From contig JABLYA010000003.1 in the NCBI GenBank assembly GCA_013177855.1, forward strand, positions 1-64,000: a stretch of 64,000 bases of DNA, given 5' to 3'. Origin of the DNA: Ignavibacteria bacterium (lineage in GTDB: Bacteria; Bacteroidota; Ignavibacteria; Ch128b). Positions 1 to 7,349 of the stretch are shown here, one piece after another (within the stretch, counting starts at the first letter, position 1; every line of letters starts with the position of its first letter). The translations under genes were made by a program, and so were the position numbers. A model generated the notes under the pieces. That model saw only the letters and a list, made by a program, of their open reading frames with translations. It was not told where the DNA came from and made no database searches.

Positions 1-28
1 TTAAAAAAAAAGAAGTATTAAAAATATA

Positions 29-431
29 ACCGCCTGGCACACGGCGGTATATAAATAGTGTGCTTAAGTTATTCATGTTATTCATAGCTGACCCCCTCTT
101 GTAGGGATTACACGAGGGTGGTCTTAAAAATATAACTCCTAACCTGCGGAGTATAAACAAAAAGGTTGCTACTGCTGACCTTCGGCGTAGCGTAAAAAAA
201 GAAGGGATGGTTGCAAGACACACAACCTAAAAGAAAAGGTGTCCAGTGGTGCTATATAGAAATATATAGCCATAACCGTGAGGATTCTAGATTACTCACC
301 ACTGAAATTGAGGGAAAGACTTGCTTTCTAGGCACGTTATAATCCAGCCAAGTGTGACCCGCACCGTCAAAGAGCTGGTACGTTATGGGGTGAAGCTACA
401 CAGGGAGGTAGCAGGGTTTTTATTTTGACGG
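29..431 (+). ncRNA. Candidate large structured RNA, possibly intron-like
   Basis: This stretch has no start-bearing reading frame and is a chain of hairpins. Stems seen directly: 29-34/43-48; 90-98 and 100-103 with 109-112 and 114-123 (13 bp with small bulges); 135-139/148-152; 168-172/187-191 enclosing a C(TTCG)G tetraloop; 209-213/223-227; a three-way junction with closing stem 244-248/300-304 and arms 251-258/263-270 (GAAA loop) and 278-282/295-299; 314-318/324-328; 395-399/408-412. Two longer pairings, 344-348/374-378 and 364-371/424-431, cross and would make a pseudoknot. AATTGAGGGAAA (308-319) resembles the group I intron P element, and AATCCAGCC nearby resembles Q, but I find no convincing S element (P7 3' strand). 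It could be a degenerate or divergent self-splicing intron, another structured phage RNA, or several separate small RNAs. Confidence 0.5.
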
Positions 432-639
432 AACACAACCGTTCAAGAGGTTTGCAGATACATACTACAATCCAGTTACAAAAAAACTGGAGAAAAAGAA
501 GGAAATTAAAAAATACTTCAAAAAAGTAAAGAAAGTACCAATGGATATAAAATTGACATTGGTACACCCAACACCCGAAATAAAGGAGTTGTTTGGGGAA
601 AAAATATTAAAAAGATTTATAGAAGAAGTTATAATATAA
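412..639 (+). CDS. Reading frame without a start codon (75 codons)
   Basis: The frame is open from just after a TAG at 409-411 to the TAA at 637-639. It has no ATG, GTG or TTG until an internal Met at 541, which would leave only 32 residues. The translation is lysine-rich and looks protein-like, with the stretch FADTYYNPVTKKLEKKKEI. It begins where the structured RNA (29-431) ends, so it could be a 3' exon joined to an upstream exon outside the window. It could also be a decayed gene, a gene broken by an indel, or a short gene starting at 541. No function is recognised. Confidence 0.35.
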   Translation, partial: QGFYFDGTQPFKRFADTYYNPVTKKLEKKKEIKKYFKKVKKVPMDIKLTLVHPTPEIKELFGEKILKRFIEEVII

Positions 640-640
640 A

Positions 641-673
641 CCCTACACAGTTTAGAGGAGTTCTCGTGTAGGG
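641..673 (+). terminator. 8-bp hairpin after the start-less frame
   Basis: CCCTACAC (641-648) pairs with GTGTAGGG (666-673) directly after the stop codon at 639. A T-run follows only about 20 bases later, so it could be a weak terminator or an RNA-end stabiliser. Its 3' arm carries TGTAGGGAT, which recurs in hairpins at about 100 and 28230. Confidence 0.4.
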
Positions 674-739
674 ATGTAACATAACCTCTATTTTTTAATA
701 ATATAAAATATCAATGTAAAATCTTTAAAAACAAAATAA

Positions 740-967
740 ATGACAGAAAAAAGAATCATTGAATGTCTTGAAGAACGCATGATATTCCACATTTACAGGT
801 ACCAGGAGGACGGGTACCCTACATATGTTATCTCCCCGAAAGGGGAGAATATGTATGAGCTCTGGACTTACCCAGATCTCTTCACTGAATACATAGGCGT
901 AAGCCAGGATTTCATTAGGATATTAGAAAAATTTAAAAAAGAAGGCTTCTTAATTAAGGCCTTCTAA
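740..967 (+). CDS. Small protein of unknown function (75 aa)
   Basis: A 75-residue acidic and aromatic protein with no recognised domain. The ATG at 740 follows an A-rich leader without a Shine-Dalgarno sequence. The mRNA itself forms hairpins inside the reading frame: TCTCCCC (831-837) pairs with GGGGAGA (842-848) across a GAAA tetraloop, and AGAAGGC (940-946) pairs with GCCTTCT (959-965) across the stop codon. GC content is visibly higher than in the replication genes downstream, so it may be a recent arrival or a first-expressed host-takeover gene. That role is a guess from position only. Confidence 0.6.
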   Translation: MTEKRIIECLEERMIFHIYRYQEDGYPTYVISPKGENMYELWTYPDLFTEYIGVSQDFIRILEKFKKEGFLIKAF

Positions 968-974
968 ATGCATA

Positions 975-1025
975 CCCCCATAAGGGCAGGGGGGAAATCC
1001 ATGAGGGTGCGCCCAAGAACCTCAT
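975..1025 (+). promoter_or_regulatory. Two consecutive hairpins between small early genes
   Basis: CCCCC (975-979) pairs with GGGGG (989-993), followed by ATGAGG (1001-1006) with CCTCAT (1020-1025). GGG/CCC pairing inside the second loop is also possible. No T-run follows directly, so RNA processing, stability or 5'-leader control of the next gene is as likely as termination. Confidence 0.4.
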
Positions 1026-1066
1026 AATAAAAAACTTAATAAAAACCTTTAAAAAACTTAATAAAT

Positions 1067-1852
1067 ATGAATAACACTAACACTATTTTAAAGGTTAAGC
1101 GTATTGTAGACGCTTTAACCTTAGAATTATACACTCCATTGAAAAAGGGAGTGTATATAGTAGAACCTTTCTCTACTGAGGCTGTAGTAGAGGAAGATGG
1201 AGGACTTCTAAGTAGAAAATTCTTAGAGGTCTATGATAATAAATACGGCCTAGATCTAAACACAAAAACTCAGATTAGATTAGATCTATCTAAGATAATA
1301 CTGGAAAATGAAGACAAGATTCTCACAAAATGGATGAGAATTTTTGTTGACGGAAAATGGACGGTAAAAAACCTCCGTGTACTAAAAGTACACAATGAAG
1401 GTAGCTTGCTATGGGATAATCCTTTTTATGGGGCAATATCCTCATATGAGGATATCCATGAATGGATTGAGTTAGAAGACGGAAAATTCCTCAGAAAATC
1501 CTGGGGAAAATATGAGCCCAACCTATTAGTCATTTCTCCTATCCCATATATGGATTGGGAGAGTGTTGAAGGGGTAACCTTTAACCTGCCATTAAAGAAG
1601 GTTGAAATTCTTAGAGGGAGATTCTTTACCTCTAAGAAAGGAAGTAAAGTATTTGAAATTTTATCAGGGGATGCTCCTCACCTCCTGATAAAGGATTCGT
1701 GGGGGGGAGCATTTGAGAAGTCCAGAGGTGGAGTACTCCCTACCGATGGACTATACTACAGACAAGCCTCTTCCAATGGAGGGGGCCAAGGGAATGACTA
1801 TGCAGTTGTTCCCAAAGAATGGAAGAAAAAAGTATCTCTAGATGAATTCTAG
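1067..1852 (+). CDS. Protein of unknown function (261 aa) with a hairpin-packed mRNA
   Basis: A 261-residue protein rich in Trp, Gly and charged residues, without a motif I can name. The C-terminal part has a Gly-rich stretch (SSNGGGQGNDY) followed by VVPKEW. The coding DNA contains many perfect or near-perfect hairpins: 1091-1102/1110-1122 (12 bp, one bulge), 1129-1137/1148-1156, 1171-1177/1186-1192, 1251-1259/1280-1288, 1319-1325/1335-1341, 1377-1383/1387-1393, 1436-1443/1448-1455, 1610-1617/1629-1636 and 1661-1668/1684-1691. That is far denser than in later genes. The ATG at 1067 has an A-rich leader (AATAAATATG). Confidence 0.65.
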   Translation: MNNTNTILKVKRIVDALTLELYTPLKKGVYIVEPFSTEAVVEEDGGLLSRKFLEVYDNKYGLDLNTKTQIRLDLSKIILENEDKILTKWMRIFVDGKWTVKNLRVLKVHNEGSLLWDNPFYGAISSYEDIHEWIELEDGKFLRKSWGKYEPNLLVISPIPYMDWESVEGVTFNLPLKKVEILRGRFFTSKKGSKVFEILSGDAPHLLIKDSWGGAFEKSRGGVLPTDGLYYRQASSNGGGQGNDYAVVPKEWKKKVSLDEF

Positions 1853-1863
1853 GGACACTGTAT

Positions 1864-1906
1864 AGAAGAGGAGCTGTACTAAAATGAGTGCAGCTTCTTC
1901 TTTTCT
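1864..1906 (+). terminator. Terminator-like hairpin after the 261-aa gene
   Basis: AGAAGAGGAGCTGTACT (1864-1880) folds on the complementary strand 1887-1906 (stem interrupted by small bulges) around an AAAATG loop. The 3' arm is T-rich and runs into CTTCTTCTTTTC. It starts 12 bases after the stop codon. Confidence 0.6.
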
Positions 1907-1990
1907 ACTACTCTATTTTTACAAACACACACACATTTTTTAAAATTAAAATTTAAAAAATAAAAATAATAACCATATTAAGTAATTACC

Positions 1991-2208
1991 ATGAATTTAA
2001 CTGCTCTTATAAATTCTTAACAACAGAAGATAATATAGAAGTGTTAAAAATATTTAAAAACAAAAAATCTATACATACCTGTGTAATTAGAATAGGTAGT
2101 GGAAAAAATACTGACTATGATTGGTGGAATATACTCCACTTACCTACAATATTTGGTGAAACAACTTTTAATGAAAATGGTTGGATGGAGATTGTAATAC
2201 TGGAATAA
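1991..2208 (+). pseudogene. Small gene whose start is out of frame by one base (about 72 aa)
   Basis: From 1993 to the TAA at 2206-2208 there is an open, protein-like frame (including TDYDWWNILHLPTIFGE). Its only good ATG, at 1991, lies in another frame that stops after nine codons. Inserting one base just after that ATG would give an intact 72-residue protein. Either the gene is decayed or the assembly lost one base. The surrounding gap 1853-2293 otherwise holds the terminator at 1864-1906 and a hairpin TAAGGT/ACCTTA (2239-2244/2257-2262). No function is recognised. Confidence 0.45.
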
Positions 2209-2293
2209 GATTATTACTTATCTCTAAAAAATAAAAAATAAGGTGGAAGCGAGCATACCTTAATCACTTGCAAACACAAAAACACAAAAAACC

Positions 2294-2680
2294 ATGTATA
2301 CTAGAACTGTAAACTACAACGGAGTAATCCGTAAAGAAGTAGTCTTTGAAGCCAAAGTGCTTTCAATCAATCCAAATCCCAGAGAAAACACAAATGGGAA
2401 GTTGTATTATGTTTGTACCCTTGAGTTTGAGGATGTAAACGGAAACCTCCAAAAAACTTTTGGGATAATTTATGACTCCAACATACAATACGGAGTAGAA
2501 CCTGGAGAATTTAAGATGTGTACAGCCAGGCTGGACGAAAATGAGAATGTATACATACAGGTAAGTCATTTGCCTTATGTAGAAGCAAATCTCATCACTC
2601 CTGAAGCATTTGGAGATTTGCTGGAAGCTCCTCAACCTGTGGTACAAAAGAAAGCTCCTACCACAAGGGTTAAAAAGTAA
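2294..2680 (+). CDS. Small beta-rich protein of unknown function (128 aa)
   Basis: A 128-residue protein with alternating hydrophobic and polar residues suggesting a beta barrel, and a lysine-rich tail (VVQKKAPTTRVKK). Length and composition would suit an OB-fold nucleic-acid binding protein, but I see no decisive motif. It starts at ATG 2294 after an AC-rich leader without a Shine-Dalgarno sequence and is followed by a structured RNA element at 2690. Confidence 0.6.
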   Translation: MYTRTVNYNGVIRKEVVFEAKVLSINPNPRENTNGKLYYVCTLEFEDVNGNLQKTFGIIYDSNIQYGVEPGEFKMCTARLDENENVYIQVSHLPYVEANLITPEAFGDLLEAPQPVVQKKAPTTRVKK

Positions 2681-2689
2681 TTAATCAAA

Positions 2690-2768
2690 GAAATACCTTC
2701 ATTTTTAAGTGAACAGCCACTTATGGAATAATTCCCGCAAGGTAAAACTTACGGAATGAAGGTATTTC
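2690..2768 (+). ncRNA. Intergenic structured RNA with 14-bp closing stem
   Basis: GAAATACCTTCATT (2690-2703) pairs perfectly with AATGAAGGTATTTC (2755-2768). Inside, TAAGTG (2706-2711) pairs with CACTTA (2718-2723), and a second arm forms around 2735-2754 (CCG/CGG and GTAA/TTAC). The result is a three-way junction. It lies between two same-strand genes and has no T-run, so it looks more like a cis-acting or processed RNA than a simple terminator. Confidence 0.55.
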
Positions 2769-2812
2769 ATATTTAAAGCAAAACACAAAAAACAACCAAA
2801 AACCCAAACATT

Positions 2813-3049
2813 ATGCAAATTATCATAGAAATGGTAGATGGTTCTACCAAAGTTATCAATAATAAATTAAAAAAATTAAAAGATGCTTTAGATTTAATTC
2901 CTGAGACAGGGGTAAAAAAGAGCATCATAAAGACAGATAAATGGGAATCTATTAAAGAATATCCCGTAAAGAAAATAATCACCACACGCAAAATGTCCAA
3001 GCAAGAAAGGCTTGACATGATAAAACTACATAAAAGGGGACTACTATAG
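2813..3049 (+). CDS. Small basic protein of unknown function (78 aa)
   Basis: A 78-residue lysine-rich protein (KKLKDAL and RKMSKQERLDMIKLHKRG), possibly nucleic-acid binding from its charge. Its mRNA has a hairpin GGTAGA/TCTACC near the start, and its stop codon lies inside the terminator hairpin at 3034-3056. No family is recognised. Confidence 0.55.
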   Translation: MQIIIEMVDGSTKVINNKLKKLKDALDLIPETGVKKSIIKTDKWESIKEYPVKKIITTRKMSKQERLDMIKLHKRGLL

Positions 3050-3056
3050 TCCCCTT
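3034..3056 (+). terminator. 10-bp hairpin spanning the stop codon
   Basis: AAGGGGACTA (3034-3043) pairs with TAGTCCCCTT (3047-3056) across a three-base loop. The stop codon TAG (3047-3049) lies in the 3' arm. The following sequence is AT-rich but has no strong T-run. Confidence 0.55.
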
Positions 3057-3098
3057 ATATTAAATTTAGGTTTTAAACAAACTTAAAAAAGGGAAACA

Positions 3099-4538
3099 AT
3101 GGAAGCAAAAATTAATTTACAAGAAAGAGCAAAAGAAGCATTAATACAAAATAACCTAATAGGTACAGTAGTATTACCCACAGGTTCTGGAAAAAGCAAG
3201 ATTGTATTAGACTTGATAAAACAATTTGACATCAAAGATGTTTTAGTTGTAGTACCAAGAAAGTTATTAGTAAAAAACTGGGAAAAAGAGATTGAGAAAT
3301 TTTATCCAGAATTAAAAGAAAGAATAGAAATAGACACAATTCAAAGCAAGTACAAATTAGAAATAAAGAAAGACTTGCTAATATTAGATGAAATACACAA
3401 AATAGGGGAGAAATACAGTTTAATTCTATCCAACAATTGTAAGAAGATAGGATTAACTGGAACTCCAGATGAAGAGAATGAATTTAAAAAAGAAGTGTTG
3501 TATAAAGAAGTACCTATAATTTTCAGGGAAGAGACAAAAAACATAGAGAAGAAAGTTATAAATAAAACAAATGTAATTGTTTTAAAGTACGATTTAACAG
3601 ATACACCTTTTAAGATAAAAAACATAAACACTACAGAAAAAAAACAATATCAATATTTAGAAAATTATATTGAAGAGATAAAGAAGGAGATCAAAAACAA
3701 TTACAAAAACGAAGTCTATAGTAGAATAGATAAGACTATAGAAACGTTTAGTAATGGTATACTAAAATTACCTGATGAAGAGATAAACTACATAAAGAAT
3801 TTAAAGGCATTAGATTTAGATACTCTATTAGCAGTAATAAACAATGCTTTAAACGATCAAACCATAAGTAAATCTCTTCAATACAGATTAAGAGCTATAA
3901 AAGGGGTAAATATAAGCTCTTTAGGGATAAAAGCTATAAATTTGCTAAAAAATCCAACAATAGACACAAACACCAAAATATTATTAGGAAAATACATTTG
4001 GGCAATAAAGAAAAGAAAGGAAATGTTGTGGATGTTAACAAGTTCAAAAGTTATAGCCAATTACCTAAAGAGAAAGTTATTAGAATCCCAAAACAATAGA
4101 GTTTTATTATTCAGCGAGTTAACGTCAAAAGCTAACGAACTATCTCCATACAGAGTACATTCAAAAGTAGGAGATAATATTAAAAAATCAAAAGAGATAA
4201 ACAATGAGTTGATAGAAAAATTCAATAATGGCGAAATAAGAGAAATAGCTTCATGTTTAAGCATGACTTTAGGCTTAAACTTAGTAGGAGCTAACAATGC
4301 CATTATAGAATCATATTCCAGCAGTAACGTAAACTTTGTGCAAAAGAAAGGAAGATTACATAGATTGTTAGTAAATGAAGAAGCCACAATTTATGTAATA
4401 GTACCTAAAAACACACAAGCTGAGGTATGGTTTGAAAAGATGATAGCAGGCATTCCATATAAAGAGATATACATCAACAATGAAAATTATAAAGAAAAGA
4501 TTGATGAATTAGTGGGTATAGCACCCACAGTTCTGTAG
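3099..4538 (+). CDS. Superfamily 2 DNA/RNA helicase (DEAD/DEAH-like)
   Basis: An ATP-dependent helicase or translocase of 479 aa, probably for genome replication or recombination in the host cytoplasm. Helicase motifs appear in order: motif I (Walker A) PTGSGKS at residues 27-33, motif II DEIH at 97-100, motif III TGTP at 120-123, and motif VI QKKGRLHR near 415-422. The N-terminal Q-motif region is short, as in compact phage SF2 enzymes. It opens the replication block and is followed by a strong terminator at 4553. SF2 helicases are a standard part of crAss-like replication modules. The motifs are clear; the exact substrate is inferred. Confidence 0.93.
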   Translation: MEAKINLQERAKEALIQNNLIGTVVLPTGSGKSKIVLDLIKQFDIKDVLVVVPRKLLVKNWEKEIEKFYPELKERIEIDTIQSKYKLEIKKDLLILDEIHKIGEKYSLILSNNCKKIGLTGTPDEENEFKKEVLYKEVPIIFREETKNIEKKVINKTNVIVLKYDLTDTPFKIKNINTTEKKQYQYLENYIEEIKKEIKNNYKNEVYSRIDKTIETFSNGILKLPDEEINYIKNLKALDLDTLLAVINNALNDQTISKSLQYRLRAIKGVNISSLGIKAINLLKNPTIDTNTKILLGKYIWAIKKRKEMLWMLTSSKVIANYLKRKLLESQNNRVLLFSELTSKANELSPYRVHSKVGDNIKKSKEINNELIEKFNNGEIREIASCLSMTLGLNLVGANNAIIESYSSSNVNFVQKKGRLHRLLVNEEATIYVIVPKNTQAEVWFEKMIAGIPYKEIYINNENYKEKIDELVGIAPTVL

Positions 4539-4552
4539 TAAGTTTTAAGACC

Positions 4553-4586
4553 AAAGGTAGAGAGGGTAAAAGCTCTCTACCTTTTT
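4553..4586 (+). terminator. Rho-independent terminator
   Basis: AAAGGTAGAGAG (4553-4564) pairs perfectly over 12 bp with CTCTCTACCTTT (4573-4584) and runs into T's. It sits between the helicase and the gene starting at 4600. Confidence 0.85.
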
Positions 4587-4599
4587 AAAATTGAGCATT

Positions 4600-4875
4600 A
4601 TGGACTTTTTAAGGTTAAAGATAGATACATTAAAAAGAAAAAGAGCTTTAGAGCGATTAAATGATATGTATAAAAAAGGGTATAGAGATGCTTTAAATGA
4701 TTTAGAAGAAGAATTAAAATATTTAGAACAAGACATATTAAACATATCAATATTAAGATATAGATTATTTGAGATAGATGGAGATTTATATAGATTTGGT
4801 GAGACTATAGATGACAAAAGAATATTAGTAATAAAATTAGGAGAGCCAATGGTATATAAAATAGTAGAGATATGA
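4600..4875 (+). CDS. Small protein of unknown function upstream of PolA (91 aa)
   Basis: I take ATG 4600 as start rather than the TTG nine bases upstream. The N-terminal half is strongly charged and helical, likely coiled coil (LNDMYKKGYRDALNDLEEEL); the C-terminal half looks beta-rich. The stop overlaps the polymerase start by ATGA (4872-4875), so the two are translationally coupled and may work together. No family is recognised. Confidence 0.65.
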   Translation: MDFLRLKIDTLKRKRALERLNDMYKKGYRDALNDLEEELKYLEQDILNISILRYRLFEIDGDLYRFGETIDDKRILVIKLGEPMVYKIVEI

Positions 4876-6716
4876 TAAAAACCTACAAAGTAAATTTAAA
4901 ACACTTTAAAGAGACCACATTAGATGAGATACATGAAAAAATAAGCAAGATGTCATTTGTATCAATAGATACTGAGACAGAAGGATTTTTCGATTTTAAG
5001 AATAAGATAATTTTATTACAGATAGGTAATAAAGATTATCAATTTGTAATAAACTATAAGAATTTAGATTTTTCAGAGATAAACATTATAAAAGATATAT
5101 TAAAAGAAAAAGTTTTAATTTTTCATAATTCAAAATTTGATTTAAAGTTTTTGTATAATGAAAAATTTGATATAAGATATAACAACATAATAGACACTTT
5201 CATATTAGAATCTTTATTAATAGCTGGTGATGAGAATAAGTATAAATTAAGTTTAAAGGAGGTAGCAAAAAAATATTTAGATATAGATTTAGACAAGACA
5301 ATAAGGGGTAAAATTCACAAAGGAATAGACAAAAGTGTAATAGAATATGCTGCTAATGACATAAAACATTTAGAAGACATAGCTAAAGCTCAATTAAAAA
5401 TCATAAGAAAGTACAACATGCATGAATTAAGCAAATTAGAATGTAAGTTATCAGGAGTTTTAGCTAAAATGGAATTAAATGGTATAAAACTAGACACAAA
5501 CAAATGGTTATCTATTTATGATGAAACTTCAAAAAAAGTAAAAGAATTAGAAGATAAGTTAGATGAAGTATTATTAAAGCAAAAATTAAAAGAATTAGAT
5601 ATTTATAAAGCAGTTCAATTAGATTTATTTGATAATAATAGAAATACAATAGTCAACTGGTCATCGAATCCAATAAAATTAGACATATTAAATAAATTAG
5701 GATTAAAAGTATCAAATGTAAGCAATAGTACATTAGTAAAGATAAAAAACGAACATGAAATAATTCCATTATTATTAGAGTACAATAAACAAAAGAAAAT
5801 AGCGACAACATACGGTTTAAATTTCATAAGTTACATTAATCCTATAACAAATAGAGTACATACAAATTTTTGGCAAATATTATCAACAGGTAGGATGAGT
5901 AGTAGTGATCCATCTTTATTAAATATACCTACACATGGTGAATTAGCTACTAAAATAAAAAACAGTTTTATAGCTGAGGAAGGGTATACATTAATAGACA
6001 CGGACTATTCTTCAATGGAATTAAGGATATTAGCTGATTTATCAAAAGATCCACTATGGTTAGATATTTATAAAAAAGATTTAGATTTACATTCCATTTT
6101 ATGTAGTGAAACCTTTGGTATACCAATAGAAAATGTAAAGGATCCATATCCAAACAAACCAGAATTTAATTATAGACATATTCAAAAAACATTAAATTTT
6201 GGGTTAGCTTATGGAATGTCAAAGTACAAACTATCTGAGATATTAGATATAAGTGTAGAAGAAGCTGAAGAGATTATAAATAAGTTTTTCAGTAAAGTAC
6301 CAAAAGTAAAAGAATTCATAGAAAAATCTGGTGAATTTGGTAAGATACATGGATATTCAAAAACACCTCCACCATATAATAGGAGAAGGTTTTTTGATAA
6401 TTTTTATAATCAGATAGAAGATGTTTCAAAGTTATCAGAGATTGAGAGAGCATCTAAGAATCATCCAATTCAAGGAGCTAATGCTGATATAACAAAGACA
6501 GCATTAATAATGATACAAGAAGAGATAGATAAGAAAGATTTACCAATGAAACTATTATTATCTATTCATGATGCTACATTAGTAGAAGCAAAAGACGAAT
6601 ATTTAGATGAATGTATAGAGATAGTACAAAGAAATATGATAGTTTCTGCTAAGATGGTATTAAAAAATGTAGAGCCAAAAGTAGAAACAGTTACTGGAAA
6701 ATACTGGAAACATTAA
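4872..6716 (+). CDS. polA: Family A DNA polymerase with 3'-5' exonuclease
   Basis: The replicative DNA polymerase (614 aa). The N-terminal DnaQ-like proofreading domain shows ExoI D33-x-E35, a HNSKFD motif II, and ExoIII Y-x3-D in YAANDIKHL. The polymerase domain carries motif A DTDYSSMELR (376-385, catalytic D378), motif B RHIQKTLNFGLAYG (R435, K439, F443) and motif C IHDA (H566-D567). Length fits phage PolA enzymes without a 5'-3' exonuclease domain. It is coupled to the upstream small gene by a 4-base overlap and followed 15 bases later by the next gene. Crassvirales use either family A or family B polymerases; this lineage uses A. Confidence 0.97.
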   Translation: MIKTYKVNLKHFKETTLDEIHEKISKMSFVSIDTETEGFFDFKNKIILLQIGNKDYQFVINYKNLDFSEINIIKDILKEKVLIFHNSKFDLKFLYNEKFDIRYNNIIDTFILESLLIAGDENKYKLSLKEVAKKYLDIDLDKTIRGKIHKGIDKSVIEYAANDIKHLEDIAKAQLKIIRKYNMHELSKLECKLSGVLAKMELNGIKLDTNKWLSIYDETSKKVKELEDKLDEVLLKQKLKELDIYKAVQLDLFDNNRNTIVNWSSNPIKLDILNKLGLKVSNVSNSTLVKIKNEHEIIPLLLEYNKQKKIATTYGLNFISYINPITNRVHTNFWQILSTGRMSSSDPSLLNIPTHGELATKIKNSFIAEEGYTLIDTDYSSMELRILADLSKDPLWLDIYKKDLDLHSILCSETFGIPIENVKDPYPNKPEFNYRHIQKTLNFGLAYGMSKYKLSEILDISVEEAEEIINKFFSKVPKVKEFIEKSGEFGKIHGYSKTPPPYNRRRFFDNFYNQIEDVSKLSEIERASKNHPIQGANADITKTALIMIQEEIDKKDLPMKLLLSIHDATLVEAKDEYLDECIEIVQRNMIVSAKMVLKNVEPKVETVTGKYWKH

Positions 6717-6731
6717 CTAAAATAAACTACT

Positions 6732-7349
6732 ATGGAAATAACAATTCCTTTAGAAAAAAAATTAAAGTATAATTTAGATTTAGAGCACTTAGTATTGTTA
6801 TCTATATTAGTAGATAATAATAAACTAAATTTAAAATTGTTTGACAATTATTTAACTTACCATTATAATAGGGCAAAATACATAAATTTAGTAATGGATT
6901 TAGAAAGTTTAAATTTAGTGAAGATTATAGGAGACTTATATGATGATGATTTAAATCCATTATTAAGCTCGATCTTAGTAAGAGCAGAAGGTTTAAAAAT
7001 ATTTCAAGATCAATTAGAAGCTACAAAGATTGAAGAATTAGCTAAAGAGTTAAGAGATTTATTTCCAAGTGGAATAAAATCTGGAGGTTATTATGTTAAA
7101 GGAAATTTAAAAGATATAAAATATAAGTTAGTTAAATTTATAAAGAAATATCCAAAGTACGATAAAGATATAATAATAAAGGCCACAAAAAATTATATAG
7201 ATAGGAAAAGAGCTGAAAATTGGAATATGATAAAAACCATAGAAAATTTCATATTAAAAGATAATACGTCTGTTTTAGCTTCAGAATGTGAAAATTTATT
7301 AGAAAACGGGGATGAACCTGATGATTTATGGATGAGAAACATAGTTTAA
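6732..7349 (+). CDS. Unknown replication-module protein, helicase-loader candidate (205 aa)
   Basis: A helical protein of 205 aa between the polymerase and the DnaB-like ATPase, whose start it overlaps by 22 bases. The N-terminal part resembles a winged helix-turn-helix (leucine-rich, VMDLESLNLVKI). The C-terminal part (YPKYDKDIIIKATKNYI, then WNMIKTIENFI) has the style of phage replisome organiser or helicase loader tails. That role is inferred from position and general appearance, without a diagnostic motif. Confidence 0.7.
   Translation: MEITIPLEKKLKYNLDLEHLVLLSILVDNNKLNLKLFDNYLTYHYNRAKYINLVMDLESLNLVKIIGDLYDDDLNPLLSSILVRAEGLKIFQDQLEATKIEELAKELRDLFPSGIKSGGYYVKGNLKDIKYKLVKFIKKYPKYDKDIIIKATKNYIDRKRAENWNMIKTIENFILKDNTSVLASECENLLENGDEPDDLWMRNIV

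Noticed and set aside
308-431. Full group I intron core
   Set aside because: P-like and Q-like sequences are present, but the R/S pairing that makes P7 is not convincing, so the region is reported only as a candidate.
430-460. GTTCAAGA resembling a tRNA T-loop
   Set aside because: No cloverleaf, acceptor stem or anticodon arm can be built around it.
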